From positions 128,663-192,662 of the forward strand of contig CACZEK010000001.1 of assembly GCA_902780135.1 (NCBI GenBank): 64,000 nt of DNA, in the 5' to 3' direction. Positions within the stretch are counted from its first letter, which is position 1; each line of letters opens with the position of its first letter. The notes under the pieces were generated by a model. The model was not told the DNA's origin and searched no databases. It was given only the letters and a program-made list of their open reading frames with translations. Source of the DNA: an uncultured bacterium (GTDB lineage: Bacteria; Verrucomicrobiota; Lentisphaeria; Victivallales; UBA1829). This document shows, in pieces, positions 38,743 through 48,209 of this stretch. The position numbers were made by a program, and so were the translations under genes.

Positions 38743-41700
38743 TCAGAGGGACGCCAGAACGCCCTGCATCCGCGCGGCCTGCGTCTCGAAGACGGATTCC
38801 GCCGTGCTGCCGAGGAACGCGCCCGCCGCGGTGAGCCCGGTGAAGCACGCGGACGAATCGCCGCCGAAGTGAAGCTCCAGATCGGCGAGCGCCATGCCCT
38901 TGACCGTGACGGAGGACGTTCCGGCGGCGTTGCGGAAGATGACGTCGCCGTCGAGTTCCGCCGCCGTGATCCGCGATTCGTCTTCGGCGAACCAGAGCGC
39001 AACGGAGCCGCCGTTGATCTGCGAGACCACGTCGTTGCCCCAGTTTTCACCGAACGTGAAGAGGTCGGCGCCCCCTCCGCCGTTCAGGACGTCGTCGCCG
39101 GAACCGCCCGCGATGATGTCGGCGCCGGAGCCGCCGGAAATGCGGTCGTCGCCGTCGTCGCCGAACAGCATGTTGCCGCCCGCCGCGCCCCACAGGACGT
39201 CGTTGCCGGAACCGCCGCGGACCGTCATGCCCGCCAGCTCGGCTTTGTAGTGGCTGCTGGTCATGTCGATGACGTCGCCGCCCGCGCCGGAGCGGATTTC
39301 GCGGATCAGGCGCAGGCGCGCCGCCGCGCCGAATTCGGAGTAGACGTCGTCCATGAAGAGGGCGTCGCCGTTGGCGGTATCGGTGAGGTAAAGGATATTG
39401 GCGTCCGATGCCGAACCGGAGAACGTGTCGCGGATGCGGTTTTTGCCCGCGATGGACACGATCTCCCCGGTCAGGTCGTTGCCCGCCCGGAAGGACATGC
39501 TCCACACGTCGCCTTCCGCCGGAGAGGCGAAGAACACGTCCGCCAGGCCGTTGCCGTTCGACACGATCTGGCGCGGCGCGGAGACGCCGGCGGTCCATTC
39601 CGCGGCGTCCGTCGTGAATTCGCCGTCGCGCAGGGCGGCACGGCAGGAGAACGATCCCGCGCTGCCGTCCACATCGAACGAAGTCCCGGAGGTGAAGACG
39701 CGGATGGCGTCGTCGAACAGGCCGCCGCGGGCGATCTCGACCCAGTATCCCTGGGCCGCGGCTTCGTTTTCGTCGCCCCAGCTCAGGACCGGGACCGTCT
39801 GAAGCACGGAGCCGATCAGCTGTTCCGCTTCGGCAACGAGGTCGTTCATCGGCAACGCCACGCCGCGCACGGTCATTTCCGGGGCGAAGGTGGTCGTGGT
39901 GACCAGGCTGCCGACGTCCGCCGTCACGGTCGAGACGAAATGGGAGAGAAGCCCCTCGTACTGGAACGAGGAAGCGCCCTCGTCCGTGGTGAGGGTGATA
40001 TCGACTTTCAGCTTGGCGCTGCCGTCCGACAGCTTGTCCAGAAGCTCCTGAAGCGAGAAGAGACCGGACGTCTCGCCGTCGACCGTAAGCAACGTATCGG
40101 AGCCGCCGAGCAGTCCGAGGATGGAAGACAGGTCTATGCCAGCGGATGCATCCGTGCTCAGATTCAGCCCGGAACCGCCGAGCAGGCCGAGGATGGAAGA
40201 AAGGTCGAAACCGGCGGAGGCATCCGTGCTCAGGTTGAGCCCGGAGCCACCCAGCAGGCCGAGGATGGAAGAGAGGTCAAGTCCGGCTGATGCCGTTGCC
40301 GTGCCGTCCGTGCTCAGATTCAGCCCGGACCCGCCGAGCAGGCCGAGGATGGAAGAAAGGTCAATGCCGGCGGATGCCGTTGCCGTACCGTCCGTGCTCA
40401 GATTCAGCCCGGAGCCGCCGAGAAGGCCGAGGATGGAAGAAAGGTCAAAGCCGGCGGATGCCGTTGCCGTGCCGTCCGTGCTCAGATTCAGCCCGGAACC
40501 GCCCAGCAGGCCGAGGATCGAGGAGAGATTGAGGCCGCTTGAAGCGGTTGCAGTATTCCCGTCGACCGTAAGCGACGTGCCGGAACCACCAAGCATACCG
40601 AGAATCGAAGAAAGCAGAGAACCGGGATCGGAAACCGTACCCCCGTCGACATTCGGAAGGACATTGGTCAGATTGTCGAGGAATGAGAGGTCGTCCCAGG
40701 AGGCGGAATCGCCGCTGCCGAGACTGGAGACGCCGCTGTAAATGGACATCAGGCCGCTCAGGGAATTGCCAAGCCCGGAGAGACCGTCTGCGCTGATCGT
40801 CGAGCCGGAACCGCCGAGCAGGCCGAGAATCGCAGAAAGGTCGATGCCGTTTAAGGCGGAAGTCGTGCTTCCGCTGATCGATGTCCCGGACCCGCCGAGC
40901 TGGCTGATGATGGAAGACAGGTCGATGCCGTTTAAGGCGGAAGTCGTGCTTCCGTCAACGCTCACACTCGTTTCAGACCCGCCGAGCAGGCCGAGAATCG
41001 CAGAAAGATCAATGCCGTTTAAGGCGGAAGTCGTGCTTCCGTCAACGCTCACACTCGTTTCAGACCCGCCAAGCAGGCCGAGGATCGAGGAGAGGTCAAT
41101 GCCGGCGGATGCCGTTGCAGTGCCGTCCGTGCTCAGATTCAGCCCGGACCCGCCGAGCAACCCGAGGACAGATTCCAGGTCGAGACCGGCGGAGGCATCC
41201 GTGCTCAGATTCAGCCCGGAACCGCCGAGCAGGCCGAGGATGGAAGAAAGGTCAAGACCGGCGGAAGCGTCCGTGCTCAGATTCAGCCCGGACCCGCCGA
41301 GCAACCCGAGGATAGATTCCAGGTCGAGCCCGGAGATGCCGCTCAAATCGTTCAGGCTGTCGTAGGAACCGACGGAAATAACCTCGTCAATGCCATATTC
41401 ATCCTCGTATCCGTAGTCATACCCGTCATAGAAAACATCGTCGGAGAAAAGCCCGCCGAGCACGGATTCGACGCCGTCGAGGAATCCGACCAGCCCGGAG
41501 GAGCCATATCCGTCCGTGCTCAGAACGCCGTCGAACAGACCGAAAACGGAGTCCAGCAGGGAATAATCGTCCAGGCCGTCCGAAGAGCCGACGGAAAAAT
41601 ACTCGTCGTCGTCCCAGCCGTAATCGTAGTCATAGTCGCCGTAATAGGAATCGTCGCCGAATAGTCCGCCGAACAGCGATCCGACGCCGTCGAGCAGACC

Positions 41701-41781
41701 GCCGAACAGTCCGGAATAGCCGTCCGTGCTCAGATAATCATCGTAGCCGTAGGCGTCGTCGTACCAGTAATCAAAATCCAT
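38743..41781 (-). CDS. Repetitive acidic surface/secreted protein with RTX calcium-binding C-terminus
   Basis: 1012 residues from the ATG at 41781 (GAGAGG upstream). The N-terminal about 135 residues are Asp/Tyr/Gly-rich. Residues about 145-600 are dominated by a repeat of 24-28 residues built on LSSILGLLGGSGLNLSTD, with about ten or more copies varying in a TATASAG insert. Then come about 200 non-repetitive residues, followed by RTX nonapeptides (GGSGNDVLWG, GDDGDDRISGGSGADIIAGG), which bind calcium after export. The end (ARMQGVLASL) is hydrophobic like type I secretion signals. There is no cleavable signal peptide, consistent with type I export (inference). Transporter genes are not in the window. 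Confidence 0.75.
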   Translation of the reverse strand: MDFDYWYDDAYGYDDYLSTDGYSGLFGGLLDGVGSLFGGLFGDDSYYGDYDYDYGWDDDEYFSVGSSDGLDDYSLLDSVFGLFDGVLSTDGYGSSGLVGFLDGVESVLGGLFSDDVFYDGYDYGYEDEYGIDEVISVGSYDSLNDLSGISGLDLESILGLLGGSGLNLSTDASAGLDLSSILGLLGGSGLNLSTDASAGLDLESVLGLLGGSGLNLSTDGTATASAGIDLSSILGLLGGSETSVSVDGSTTSALNGIDLSAILGLLGGSETSVSVDGSTTSALNGIDLSSIISQLGGSGTSISGSTTSALNGIDLSAILGLLGGSGSTISADGLSGLGNSLSGLMSIYSGVSSLGSGDSASWDDLSFLDNLTNVLPNVDGGTVSDPGSLLSSILGMLGGSGTSLTVDGNTATASSGLNLSSILGLLGGSGLNLSTDGTATASAGFDLSSILGLLGGSGLNLSTDGTATASAGIDLSSILGLLGGSGLNLSTDGTATASAGLDLSSILGLLGGSGLNLSTDASAGFDLSSILGLLGGSGLNLSTDASAGIDLSSILGLLGGSDTLLTVDGETSGLFSLQELLDKLSDGSAKLKVDITLTTDEGASSFQYEGLLSHFVSTVTADVGSLVTTTTFAPEMTVRGVALPMNDLVAEAEQLIGSVLQTVPVLSWGDENEAAAQGYWVEIARGGLFDDAIRVFTSGTSFDVDGSAGSFSCRAALRDGEFTTDAAEWTAGVSAPRQIVSNGNGLADVFFASPAEGDVWSMSFRAGNDLTGEIVSIAGKNRIRDTFSGSASDANILYLTDTANGDALFMDDVYSEFGAAARLRLIREIRSGAGGDVIDMTSSHYKAELAGMTVRGGSGNDVLWGAAGGNMLFGDDGDDRISGGSGADIIAGGSGDDVLNGGGGADLFTFGENWGNDVVSQINGGSVALWFAEDESRITAAELDGDVIFRNAAGTSSVTVKGMALADLELHFGGDSSACFTGLTAAGAFLGSTAESVFETQAARMQGVLASL
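40105..41345 (-). repeat. Coding tandem repeats (about 72-84 bp period)
   Basis: Many near-identical units with ggaaccgccgagcaggccga and tccgtgctcagattcagccc as recurring words, in frame within the RTX protein gene. Units differ by a 12-bp TATA-coding insert. Near identity at DNA level implies recent expansion or gene conversion. Confidence 0.85.
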
Positions 41782-41855
41782 AACCGCCTCTCTTTCCTCC
41801 CGCCGGGATGGAAAAGTCGTTGAAGCATTGTGTGCCTTTAACATTAATTTAGTGT

Positions 41856-41884
41856 ACTATAGCATGCTTTTTTCGCGATGTCAA
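41856..41884 (-). promoter_or_regulatory. Promoter for the RTX repeat protein
   Basis: Minus strand TTGACA (41879-41884), 17 nt, TATAGT (41856-41861) with TGC before it. It is preceded by a long T/A-rich upstream (UP-like) tract, suggesting strong expression. Confidence 0.62.
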
Positions 41885-41987
41885 GACAAAAAAAACGTTT
41901 TTTTCCTTTTTATGGTCTTTTTAACGTTATTCTCTAAAAAAAAGCGGCGGCGGCGCACAAACCGTCGGAATCAGCCTGCATGCGGGC

Positions 41988-42015
41988 TTGTTTTTTTCGG
42001 GACATGTGATATATT
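41988..42015 (+). promoter_or_regulatory. Promoter for the GH36 gene
   Basis: TTGTTT (41988-41993), 16 nt, TATATT (42010-42015), extended by TGTGA before the -10. Confidence 0.45.
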
Positions 42016-42085
42016 TCCGTTAAAAACCGAATCAAATGCGCCGTGCCAAACGGCGCCGCACCCAAAAAACGTAAGGAACAAGATC

Positions 42086-44773
42086 ATGACACGTCTGAAA
42101 CGCCTCATTCCCGCGCTTCTCTGTGCCTCGCTCTCCATCGGTTCGCTCCGCGCAGCGGAATGGACCGCGGATCAACTGAGACTCTCGGCCCCGTACATGC
42201 AGCTCGGGTATTTCGACCAGGCGCGCCGCAACGCCTCCGTCGAAGGCAGGCCCATCAGCATCGGCGGCGTCAGCTACAGCGCGAACTCCGTCGGCCTCCA
42301 CGCGGAAGGCGAGTTCATCCTGAAGCTCGACGGCAAGGCGGTGCGCGCGACCGGCGCGGTCGGCATCGACGACGACACGAACGGGCGCGGCAGCGTCAAC
42401 TTCCAATGGTACGACGCCTCCGGCAGCACGCCGAAACTCCTCTGGGAATCCAAGGAGATGAAAGGCGGCGACAAAGCAAAAGAATTCTCCATCAACCTCA
42501 ACGGCATTACGCGGCTGCGTTTCGTGGCCGCCCAGGGAGCCGATATGGACTACGACCACGCAGACCTCGTGAACTTCAAGATCGAATACAACGGAGCGGC
42601 GCCCGAACAGCAGTCGCTCGGCGGCGCGGCGGCCGCGTTTGAAACAAACCGCCTGACCTGGAACCTCACCGGCAACGTCGGCGCCGAGCTTCGTCAGGGC
42701 GTCTTCGGCGCGGCGAAACAGCTCGCGGGTCCCGCTATGGGCCAGGGCGGACGTCCCGGCGGATTCGGCGGATTCGGCGGCGGACGTCCCGGCGGATTCG
42801 GCGGCGGCACGCAGAGCGCCATTGCGGCGTGGCCGCGCCTGCCCTCCGAGGTCATGGAGCCCTCTATCTACATCATCCAGGAAGACGGCACGCACAACCT
42901 CGAGCTCCGCATCGCGAAGAAGTCCGTCCGCCAGCTCGACGACGAGCGCACGGAAGCGGCTTTCGAGCTGAAGGACCCGCTGTACCCCGTCACGGTCACC
43001 CTGATCGCCACGGCGTACAAGACCGCCGACGTCTTCACCTCGCAGATCATCGTGAAGAACAACGGCGAAAAGAACATCACGCTGCTCAACCGCGACGCCG
43101 CGTTCATCAACCTGCCGTTCACCAACGACACCTACCTCACCAGCTTCTACGGCGACTGGGGCCGCGAGATGACCGAGATCCACGAGGACAAGGTCGGCCG
43201 CGGCGTGCTGAAACACCTCACGAACAAAGGTTCGCGCGTCGCCGTCCCGGACTATCCGGGCTGCTACATCTCCTTCGACGGCAAGCTCCAGGAAGAGACT
43301 GGCCGCGTCTTCGCCGCCGCCATCGCATGGAGCGGCAGCTGGGAGTACAGCATCACGACCACGCAGAACAACACCGTGTTCTTCGCCGCCGGCGTCCCCG
43401 GCACCCCGACCATCCTGAAGCCCGGCGAGGACTACAACTCCCCGAAGATCGTCATGACGTTCTCCAACGAGGGCGCGGGCCAGGCTTCCCGCAACCTCCA
43501 CAACTACGGCCGCATGTACGGCGTGTACAACGGCGACAAGCAGCGCCCGCTCGTGCTGAACAGCTGGGAAGGCACCTACATGGACTTCACCGAGGCGAAG
43601 CTTGACAAGTACATCCCCGATGCCGCCAAGCTCGGCGTCGAATACTTCGTGCTCGACGACGGCTGGTTCGGCGACAAGTACCCGCGCAACAACGACCGCC
43701 AGGGCCTCGGCGACTGGATGGTCAACAAGGCGAAGCTCCCGAACGGCATCGAACACCTCTGCGACCTCTGCGAACAGAACGGCATCAAGTTCGGCATCTG
43801 GGTCGAGCCTGAAATGGTCTGCCCGAGGAGCGAACTCTTCGATGCGCATCCCGAGTACGCCACCGAGCTGAAGGGCCGCGGCGTCCAGCTCATCCGCAAC
43901 CAGCGCGTCCTCGACCTCGCCAACCCCGTCGTCGAAGAATACGTCTACAAATGCGTCGCGGACATCCTGAGGGAACACCCGCGCGTCGCCTACATCAAGT
44001 GGGACCACAACGCCACCCTCGGCGCCAACCCCGGCAGCCACGTCGACCTCGACAACCAGGGCGCGTTCTCCGACAAGTTCACCGAAGCCTATTACCGCAT
44101 CATGGCGCGGCTCCGCAAGGAATTCCCGAACGTGATCTTCCAGGCGTGCGGCTCCGGCGGCATGCGCGGCGACATCGGCGCGCTGCAGTACAGCGAGGAG
44201 ATCTGGGGCAGCGACCAGACCAACGGCATCAACCGCATCTCCATCCAGTGGGGCTGGAGCCACTTCCTCCCGGTCAAGGCGGTCGCCGCACACGTCGGCT
44301 GCCTCGGCGAGGGCGACTACAAGTTCCGCACCGACGTCGCCATGACCGCGCGCCTCGGCGTCGAGCTCGACCCGGCGTCCCAGGGCGCACGCAGGCTCGA
44401 TAACGTCGACAACATCGCGAAGGGCATCGCCGTCTACAAGCAGCTCCGTCCGCTCCTCCACAGCGCCGACCTCTACCGCGGACGCAGCCCGATGGATTCC
44501 CAGACGACCGAACTCACGTTCGTCGCCCAGGACAAGTCGGAGGCCGTCTTCTTCGGATTCAAGCGCAACCGCGGCGCGAAGACCGAGACCATCAAGGCGT
44601 CCGGCCTCGACCCGAACGCCAAGTACAAACTCACCGAGCTGAACCCCGACACCGAGCCGCGCATCGCCGCCGGACAGACCCTCACGGGCGCCCAGCTCAT
44701 GCAGAACGGCGTCGAGGTCAAGTTCCCGGACAAAGTCTCCAGCGTGAACATCAAGCTCGACAAGGTCCAGTGA
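42086..44773 (+). CDS. Secreted GH36 alpha-galactosidase-like enzyme with NPCBM domain
   Basis: 895 residues from the ATG at 42086 (AAGGA upstream), which opens a signal peptide cleaved near LRA-AE (about 24). Residues about 25-165 form an NPCBM-type sugar-binding domain (SYSANSVGLHAEGEFILKLD). An unusual Gly/Arg/Phe-rich insert (GGFGG units, about 215-240) separates it from the GH36 supersandwich and (beta/alpha)8 barrel. Catalytic candidates: nucleophile Asp640 in YIKWDHN and acid/base Asp710 in WGSDQTN. WNSWEGTYMDFTE-like, VLDDGWFG and FGIWVEPEMV motifs are intact. Hydrolyses terminal alpha-galactosides outside the cytoplasm. A terminator follows; the GH30 gene lies next. Confidence 0.88.
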   Translation: MTRLKRLIPALLCASLSIGSLRAAEWTADQLRLSAPYMQLGYFDQARRNASVEGRPISIGGVSYSANSVGLHAEGEFILKLDGKAVRATGAVGIDDDTNGRGSVNFQWYDASGSTPKLLWESKEMKGGDKAKEFSINLNGITRLRFVAAQGADMDYDHADLVNFKIEYNGAAPEQQSLGGAAAAFETNRLTWNLTGNVGAELRQGVFGAAKQLAGPAMGQGGRPGGFGGFGGGRPGGFGGGTQSAIAAWPRLPSEVMEPSIYIIQEDGTHNLELRIAKKSVRQLDDERTEAAFELKDPLYPVTVTLIATAYKTADVFTSQIIVKNNGEKNITLLNRDAAFINLPFTNDTYLTSFYGDWGREMTEIHEDKVGRGVLKHLTNKGSRVAVPDYPGCYISFDGKLQEETGRVFAAAIAWSGSWEYSITTTQNNTVFFAAGVPGTPTILKPGEDYNSPKIVMTFSNEGAGQASRNLHNYGRMYGVYNGDKQRPLVLNSWEGTYMDFTEAKLDKYIPDAAKLGVEYFVLDDGWFGDKYPRNNDRQGLGDWMVNKAKLPNGIEHLCDLCEQNGIKFGIWVEPEMVCPRSELFDAHPEYATELKGRGVQLIRNQRVLDLANPVVEEYVYKCVADILREHPRVAYIKWDHNATLGANPGSHVDLDNQGAFSDKFTEAYYRIMARLRKEFPNVIFQACGSGGMRGDIGALQYSEEIWGSDQTNGINRISIQWGWSHFLPVKAVAAHVGCLGEGDYKFRTDVAMTARLGVELDPASQGARRLDNVDNIAKGIAVYKQLRPLLHSADLYRGRSPMDSQTTELTFVAQDKSEAVFFGFKRNRGAKTETIKASGLDPNAKYKLTELNPDTEPRIAAGQTLTGAQLMQNGVEVKFPDKVSSVNIKLDKVQ

Positions 44774-44808
44774 GCTGAATCCCGCCGACATATCTCGGCA
44801 AAAACAGC

Positions 44809-44844
44809 GCGGACGCCGGTTCCTTTTCCGGCGTCCGCTTTTTT
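44809..44844 (+). terminator. Terminator after the GH36 gene
   Basis: GCGGACGCCGG (44809-44819) pairs with CCGGCGTCCGC (44828-44838), 8-nt loop, then TTTTTT. Confidence 0.88.
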
Positions 44845-44857
44845 GCACATCTCCGGG

Positions 44858-44886
44858 TTGACATCCGCGCCGGTCGGATGTATTTT
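44858..44886 (+). promoter_or_regulatory. Promoter for the GH30 gene
   Basis: TTGACA (44858-44863), 17 nt, TATTTT (44881-44886). It starts 14 nt after the GH36 terminator, so the two glycosidases have separate transcripts. Confidence 0.6.
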
Positions 44887-44933
44887 ATTTCACCGAAAAC
44901 AACCTCTCTTTTTCTTCCCCGGACACCCCCGCC

Positions 44934-46460
44934 ATGACACGCATTTCAAAACACCTGTGCATCCTTTCCGCATTGTTCCTGGCCTCCGCAGCCGCATCCG
45001 CCCGGACCTTCACGCAGTATTCCAGCAGCGAAAAAGACGGGTTCTGGACGGAAAGCCGGCTTGAGACCGTCGTCCGCGCGACCGGCCGCCCGGCGAATCT
45101 GCTGGAAATCGCCGCGGGCGACGGCAGCGAGGCGGTCGTGACGTTCAAAAGCTGGGGCACGTGCTTCAACGAACTCGGCTGGGATGCGCTGCAGGTCCTG
45201 CCGGAGGAAAAACGCGAGGAGCTGCTGAAACGCATCTTCGCTCCGGACGGCGACCTGAAGTACACGCACGGACGCTTTTCGCTCGGCGCGAACGACTACG
45301 CCCGCGACTGGTACAGCGCCAGCGAAGTCCCCGGCGATTTCGAGCTCAGATACTTTGACATGTCGCGCGACCTGAGCGCGCTTATCCCGTACATGCACGC
45401 CGCGCAGAAATACAACCCGGACCTCTGGTTCTGGTGTTCCCCGTGGTCGCCGCCCGCCTGGATGAAGATCAACCAGGACTACCCGGTCCTGAGCAGCGGA
45501 TTCAACAGGATGGACAAACGCCTGGACTACCTGCTGCACCGCAACTCCGACCTCAAGGCGCGGCGCCACGACAGGTTTCCCGACTGGCTCGCCGGGGAGG
45601 ACTTCTTCATTCAGGACCCGCGCTACCTGAAAGCCTATGCGGACTATTTCTGCCGCTACATCGGGGAATACCGGAAGAACGGCATCCCCGTCAGGCGCGT
45701 GATGTACCAGAACGAAGCCTACAGCTACACGCCCTACCCGGGCTGCCCGTGGACGCCGGGGGGAGCCGCGCTGTTCAACGGCGAATACCTCGCCCCCGCC
45801 CTGAAGGAAAAGTTCCCGGACGTGGAGCTCTATCTCGGTACGATCAACACCAACCGGTTCGACGAGGTGGACGGCATCCTGTCCGACGGGCACGTCAGGG
45901 GCAAAGACGTCTTCAAGGGGATCGGATTCCAGTGGGAAGGCTCGCAGATCATTTCCGAGGTGCGGAAAAAATATCCCGCGCTCAAGGTCGTGCAGACGGA
46001 GAGCGAGTGCGGCGACGGCAGGTTCGACTGGCGCGGCGCGGAGCACACGTTCGCCCTCATCAACGACTACCTCGGCAAAGGCTGCGAGGAGTACACGTTC
46101 TGGAACGTGATCCTGTGCGACAACGGGGAAAGCGGCTGGGGCTGGCGGCAGAACGCGCTGATCCGCGTGGACTCCAGAGAGAAAACCGCGATGCTGACGC
46201 CCGAATATTACGCCGTGAAGCATTACACCCATTTCGTGACCGCCGGCACAAAGCTGCTGAACTCGGTCAGCGCGGCGTCCGTCCCGGCATCCGTCGCGGT
46301 CTTCCTCACGCCCGAAGGCAAATACGTGGTCACGGCGTGCAACCACGACAACGGCGAACTCCCGCTGGCGGTCATGTTCGGCGGCGACCGGCTGGAGGCG
46401 GTCCTGCCTCCGCACTCCATGCACACCTTCGCGGAGGAGGCGACGCCCCCGCCGCGGTAA
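44934..46460 (+). CDS. Secreted GH30 glycoside hydrolase (glucosylceramidase-like)
   Basis: 508 residues. Signal peptide to about residue 24 (ASAAASA). GH30 features: SWGTCFNELGWDAL at the start of the barrel, SPWSPPAWMK, acid/base Glu261 in YQNEAYSY and nucleophile Glu356 in QTESECG, then WNVILCDNGESGWGWRQNAL. A C-terminal beta side domain (about 435-500) completes the GH30 architecture. Members cleave beta-glucosidic or related linkages (glucosylceramide, beta-1,6-glucan, xylan); substrate not assignable. Together with the GH36 neighbour it suggests extracellular glycan foraging. Confidence 0.87.
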   Translation: MTRISKHLCILSALFLASAAASARTFTQYSSSEKDGFWTESRLETVVRATGRPANLLEIAAGDGSEAVVTFKSWGTCFNELGWDALQVLPEEKREELLKRIFAPDGDLKYTHGRFSLGANDYARDWYSASEVPGDFELRYFDMSRDLSALIPYMHAAQKYNPDLWFWCSPWSPPAWMKINQDYPVLSSGFNRMDKRLDYLLHRNSDLKARRHDRFPDWLAGEDFFIQDPRYLKAYADYFCRYIGEYRKNGIPVRRVMYQNEAYSYTPYPGCPWTPGGAALFNGEYLAPALKEKFPDVELYLGTINTNRFDEVDGILSDGHVRGKDVFKGIGFQWEGSQIISEVRKKYPALKVVQTESECGDGRFDWRGAEHTFALINDYLGKGCEEYTFWNVILCDNGESGWGWRQNALIRVDSREKTAMLTPEYYAVKHYTHFVTAGTKLLNSVSAASVPASVAVFLTPEGKYVVTACNHDNGELPLAVMFGGDRLEAVLPPHSMHTFAEEATPPPR

Positions 46461-46556
46461 TGCGCGCGCGACCCGCGGCACAGGCAGGCGTCCTGGAGAC
46501 GCAGGGCGGCGCGCGGCTTATGCCCGCGTCCGTTTCCGGTTCGGCACGGCTTCCGT

Positions 46557-48209
46557 TCAGATCCCCTGCATGAGCGGAGACTTCTTCCGCGGGAACGCGG
46601 AACGGTAGCGCGCCACATCCTCATGCCGGACTACGGCGAGCACCACGAATTCCTCGACGTAAGGCCCCCAGACGGGCCGTTCGCTCTTGCGCGAATCGTA
46701 CAGCACGATCGTGTTCGGAGGGAAGAAGTTCGGCAATTCGTTCATCGCGACCACGAAGATCGCGCATTGCTGGTCCGGTTCGAGGCGCGCGGCGACCTCG
46801 TCCGCCATGTCGTTCAGGGACTGGCTGAACGAACGTCCCCATTTGGAGAACGTGCCGTACTCCATGCGGTCGAATATGAAGAACTTCCGGCGCGGCAGCC
46901 ACGGCAGGACCGAGACGTTCGAGCGGGCGGAGAAACAGTACATCGGGACATCCTCGGGGACGACTCTCCGGATGAACTGCGCGGCGGCATACCCGTGCGA
47001 GAAGGGACGCGTGATCTCGCCCCAGACAAAAACGGCCGTGATAAGGGCATGGACCAGCAGGATCAGCGCAACGACGACACCGGCGGTCCGGGAGAGGACC
47101 CGGAACGGCGCCGCCGGAAGCCGCGCCAGCACGGAGCGGACGGACCCGTCGTCCAAGGCCGCGATCCATGCCGAGGCCACCGCCCCGACCAGGATGAAGC
47201 CGATATGCCGCATGGAGTGGAACCCGCCCACGAACTGGAGAAAAATGATCAGGGAAACGGACGTGAGAAAACAGACGAACGCCGGAACGGATTTCCAGGC
47301 GAAATACAGCAGGCCGAGCACGATGCAGGCGATGCAGGCGGACACCATCCAGGCGAGGACGGAATCCGGGAATTTGTCCCGCCCGCACAGGGGCATGAAC
47401 GTCGTCACCGAAATGACTTCGAAGGAATCCTGAAGCCGCTCCAGTATCCCCATCTCCGCCAGCTCGTCGCCCCGGTGCCCCACATACGGCGACCCGAATC
47501 CGTATCCGTTGTAGATGCTCGCAAGCGCCAGCACGAACCCGAAAACGCAGACCGCCATGGAGACGAACACCCGGCGCGACCAGAGGCCGCGCGCGATCAC
47601 CTCGCAGCCGATCGCGCAGCAGAGCCCGCCCAGGCATGCCCATGCCGGCAGGTTGGTCGAGGCGCAGAGCGCGATCCCGCACGCATACAGGACCGGATGC
47701 CGGAAGCGTTCCCGCCAGTTCACCATCAGGACCGTGAGCAGGAAGACCCCGATGGCGTAATGGCGCGTGACGACGGTGAACTCGAACGCGAAAAGCACGC
47801 TGAAGATCAGCGCGGCGCGCGTGAGCAGGCGGAACGGCGCGCGCCGCAGGATCAGGTACGCCGTGGAGCATGACAGCGCCCAGTGCATCAGGGCGACCCC
47901 GAAAATCGGCATCCCGAGCAGGCGGACGAACGGCCAGGTGAACAGATACCACAGCAGGAACTGGCTTTCGACCTTCATGTGAAGAATGAGCCCGACAAGC
48001 GAATTGTCGCGGACCACCACGTACCCCTGCGCCTCGTCGCGCCACGGTTCGTGGTACCATGCCATCACCAGCGTGACGGCGAGGAAAAGAATCCATACGG
48101 CAAGCTCGGCCGGCGGCGGACGGAACAGCGGGCGGGCGGGATCCGGGAACGGATTGAGCCGCCGGACCGTCTCGCGGAATCTTGTCGGGAAGCCCGCCGG
48201 GGAGGTCAT
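46557..48209 (-). CDS. GT-C type membrane glycosyltransferase-like protein
   Basis: 550 residues, about ten to eleven predicted membrane helices. WYHEPWRDEAQGY in the first periplasmic loop has the acidic pair used by polyprenyl-phosphate-dependent GT-C enzymes (ArnT/PMT/GT39-like). The C-terminal about 150 residues are soluble and periplasmic. Its ATG overlaps the galU stop by 4 nt, so it is the second gene of a galU operon and likely adds sugars to an envelope polymer. Exact donor and acceptor unknown; the GT-C assignment rests on topology plus this motif. Confidence 0.68.
   Translation of the reverse strand: MTSPAGFPTRFRETVRRLNPFPDPARPLFRPPPAELAVWILFLAVTLVMAWYHEPWRDEAQGYVVVRDNSLVGLILHMKVESQFLLWYLFTWPFVRLLGMPIFGVALMHWALSCSTAYLILRRAPFRLLTRAALIFSVLFAFEFTVVTRHYAIGVFLLTVLMVNWRERFRHPVLYACGIALCASTNLPAWACLGGLCCAIGCEVIARGLWSRRVFVSMAVCVFGFVLALASIYNGYGFGSPYVGHRGDELAEMGILERLQDSFEVISVTTFMPLCGRDKFPDSVLAWMVSACIACIVLGLLYFAWKSVPAFVCFLTSVSLIIFLQFVGGFHSMRHIGFILVGAVASAWIAALDDGSVRSVLARLPAAPFRVLSRTAGVVVALILLVHALITAVFVWGEITRPFSHGYAAAQFIRRVVPEDVPMYCFSARSNVSVLPWLPRRKFFIFDRMEYGTFSKWGRSFSQSLNDMADEVAARLEPDQQCAIFVVAMNELPNFFPPNTIVLYDSRKSERPVWGPYVEEFVVLAVVRHEDVARYRSAFPRKKSPLMQGI

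Larger units (their letters stand above)
41782..42085. other. Intergenic region with divergent promoters
   Basis: 304 nt holding the minus promoter of the RTX gene (41856-41884) and the plus promoter of the GH36 gene (41988-42015), separated by an A/T-rich stretch (41880-41945). No gene seen. Confidence 0.6.

Noticed and set aside
40105..41345. Possible CRISPR-like regular array
   Set aside because: Repeats are in frame, translate to one coherent protein repeat, and there are no unique spacers or cas genes.
42032..44848. 938-codon frame antisense to the GH36 gene
   Set aside because: Composition (Val/Asp/Ala/Arg runs) is that of an antisense shadow; no motif or ribosome site.
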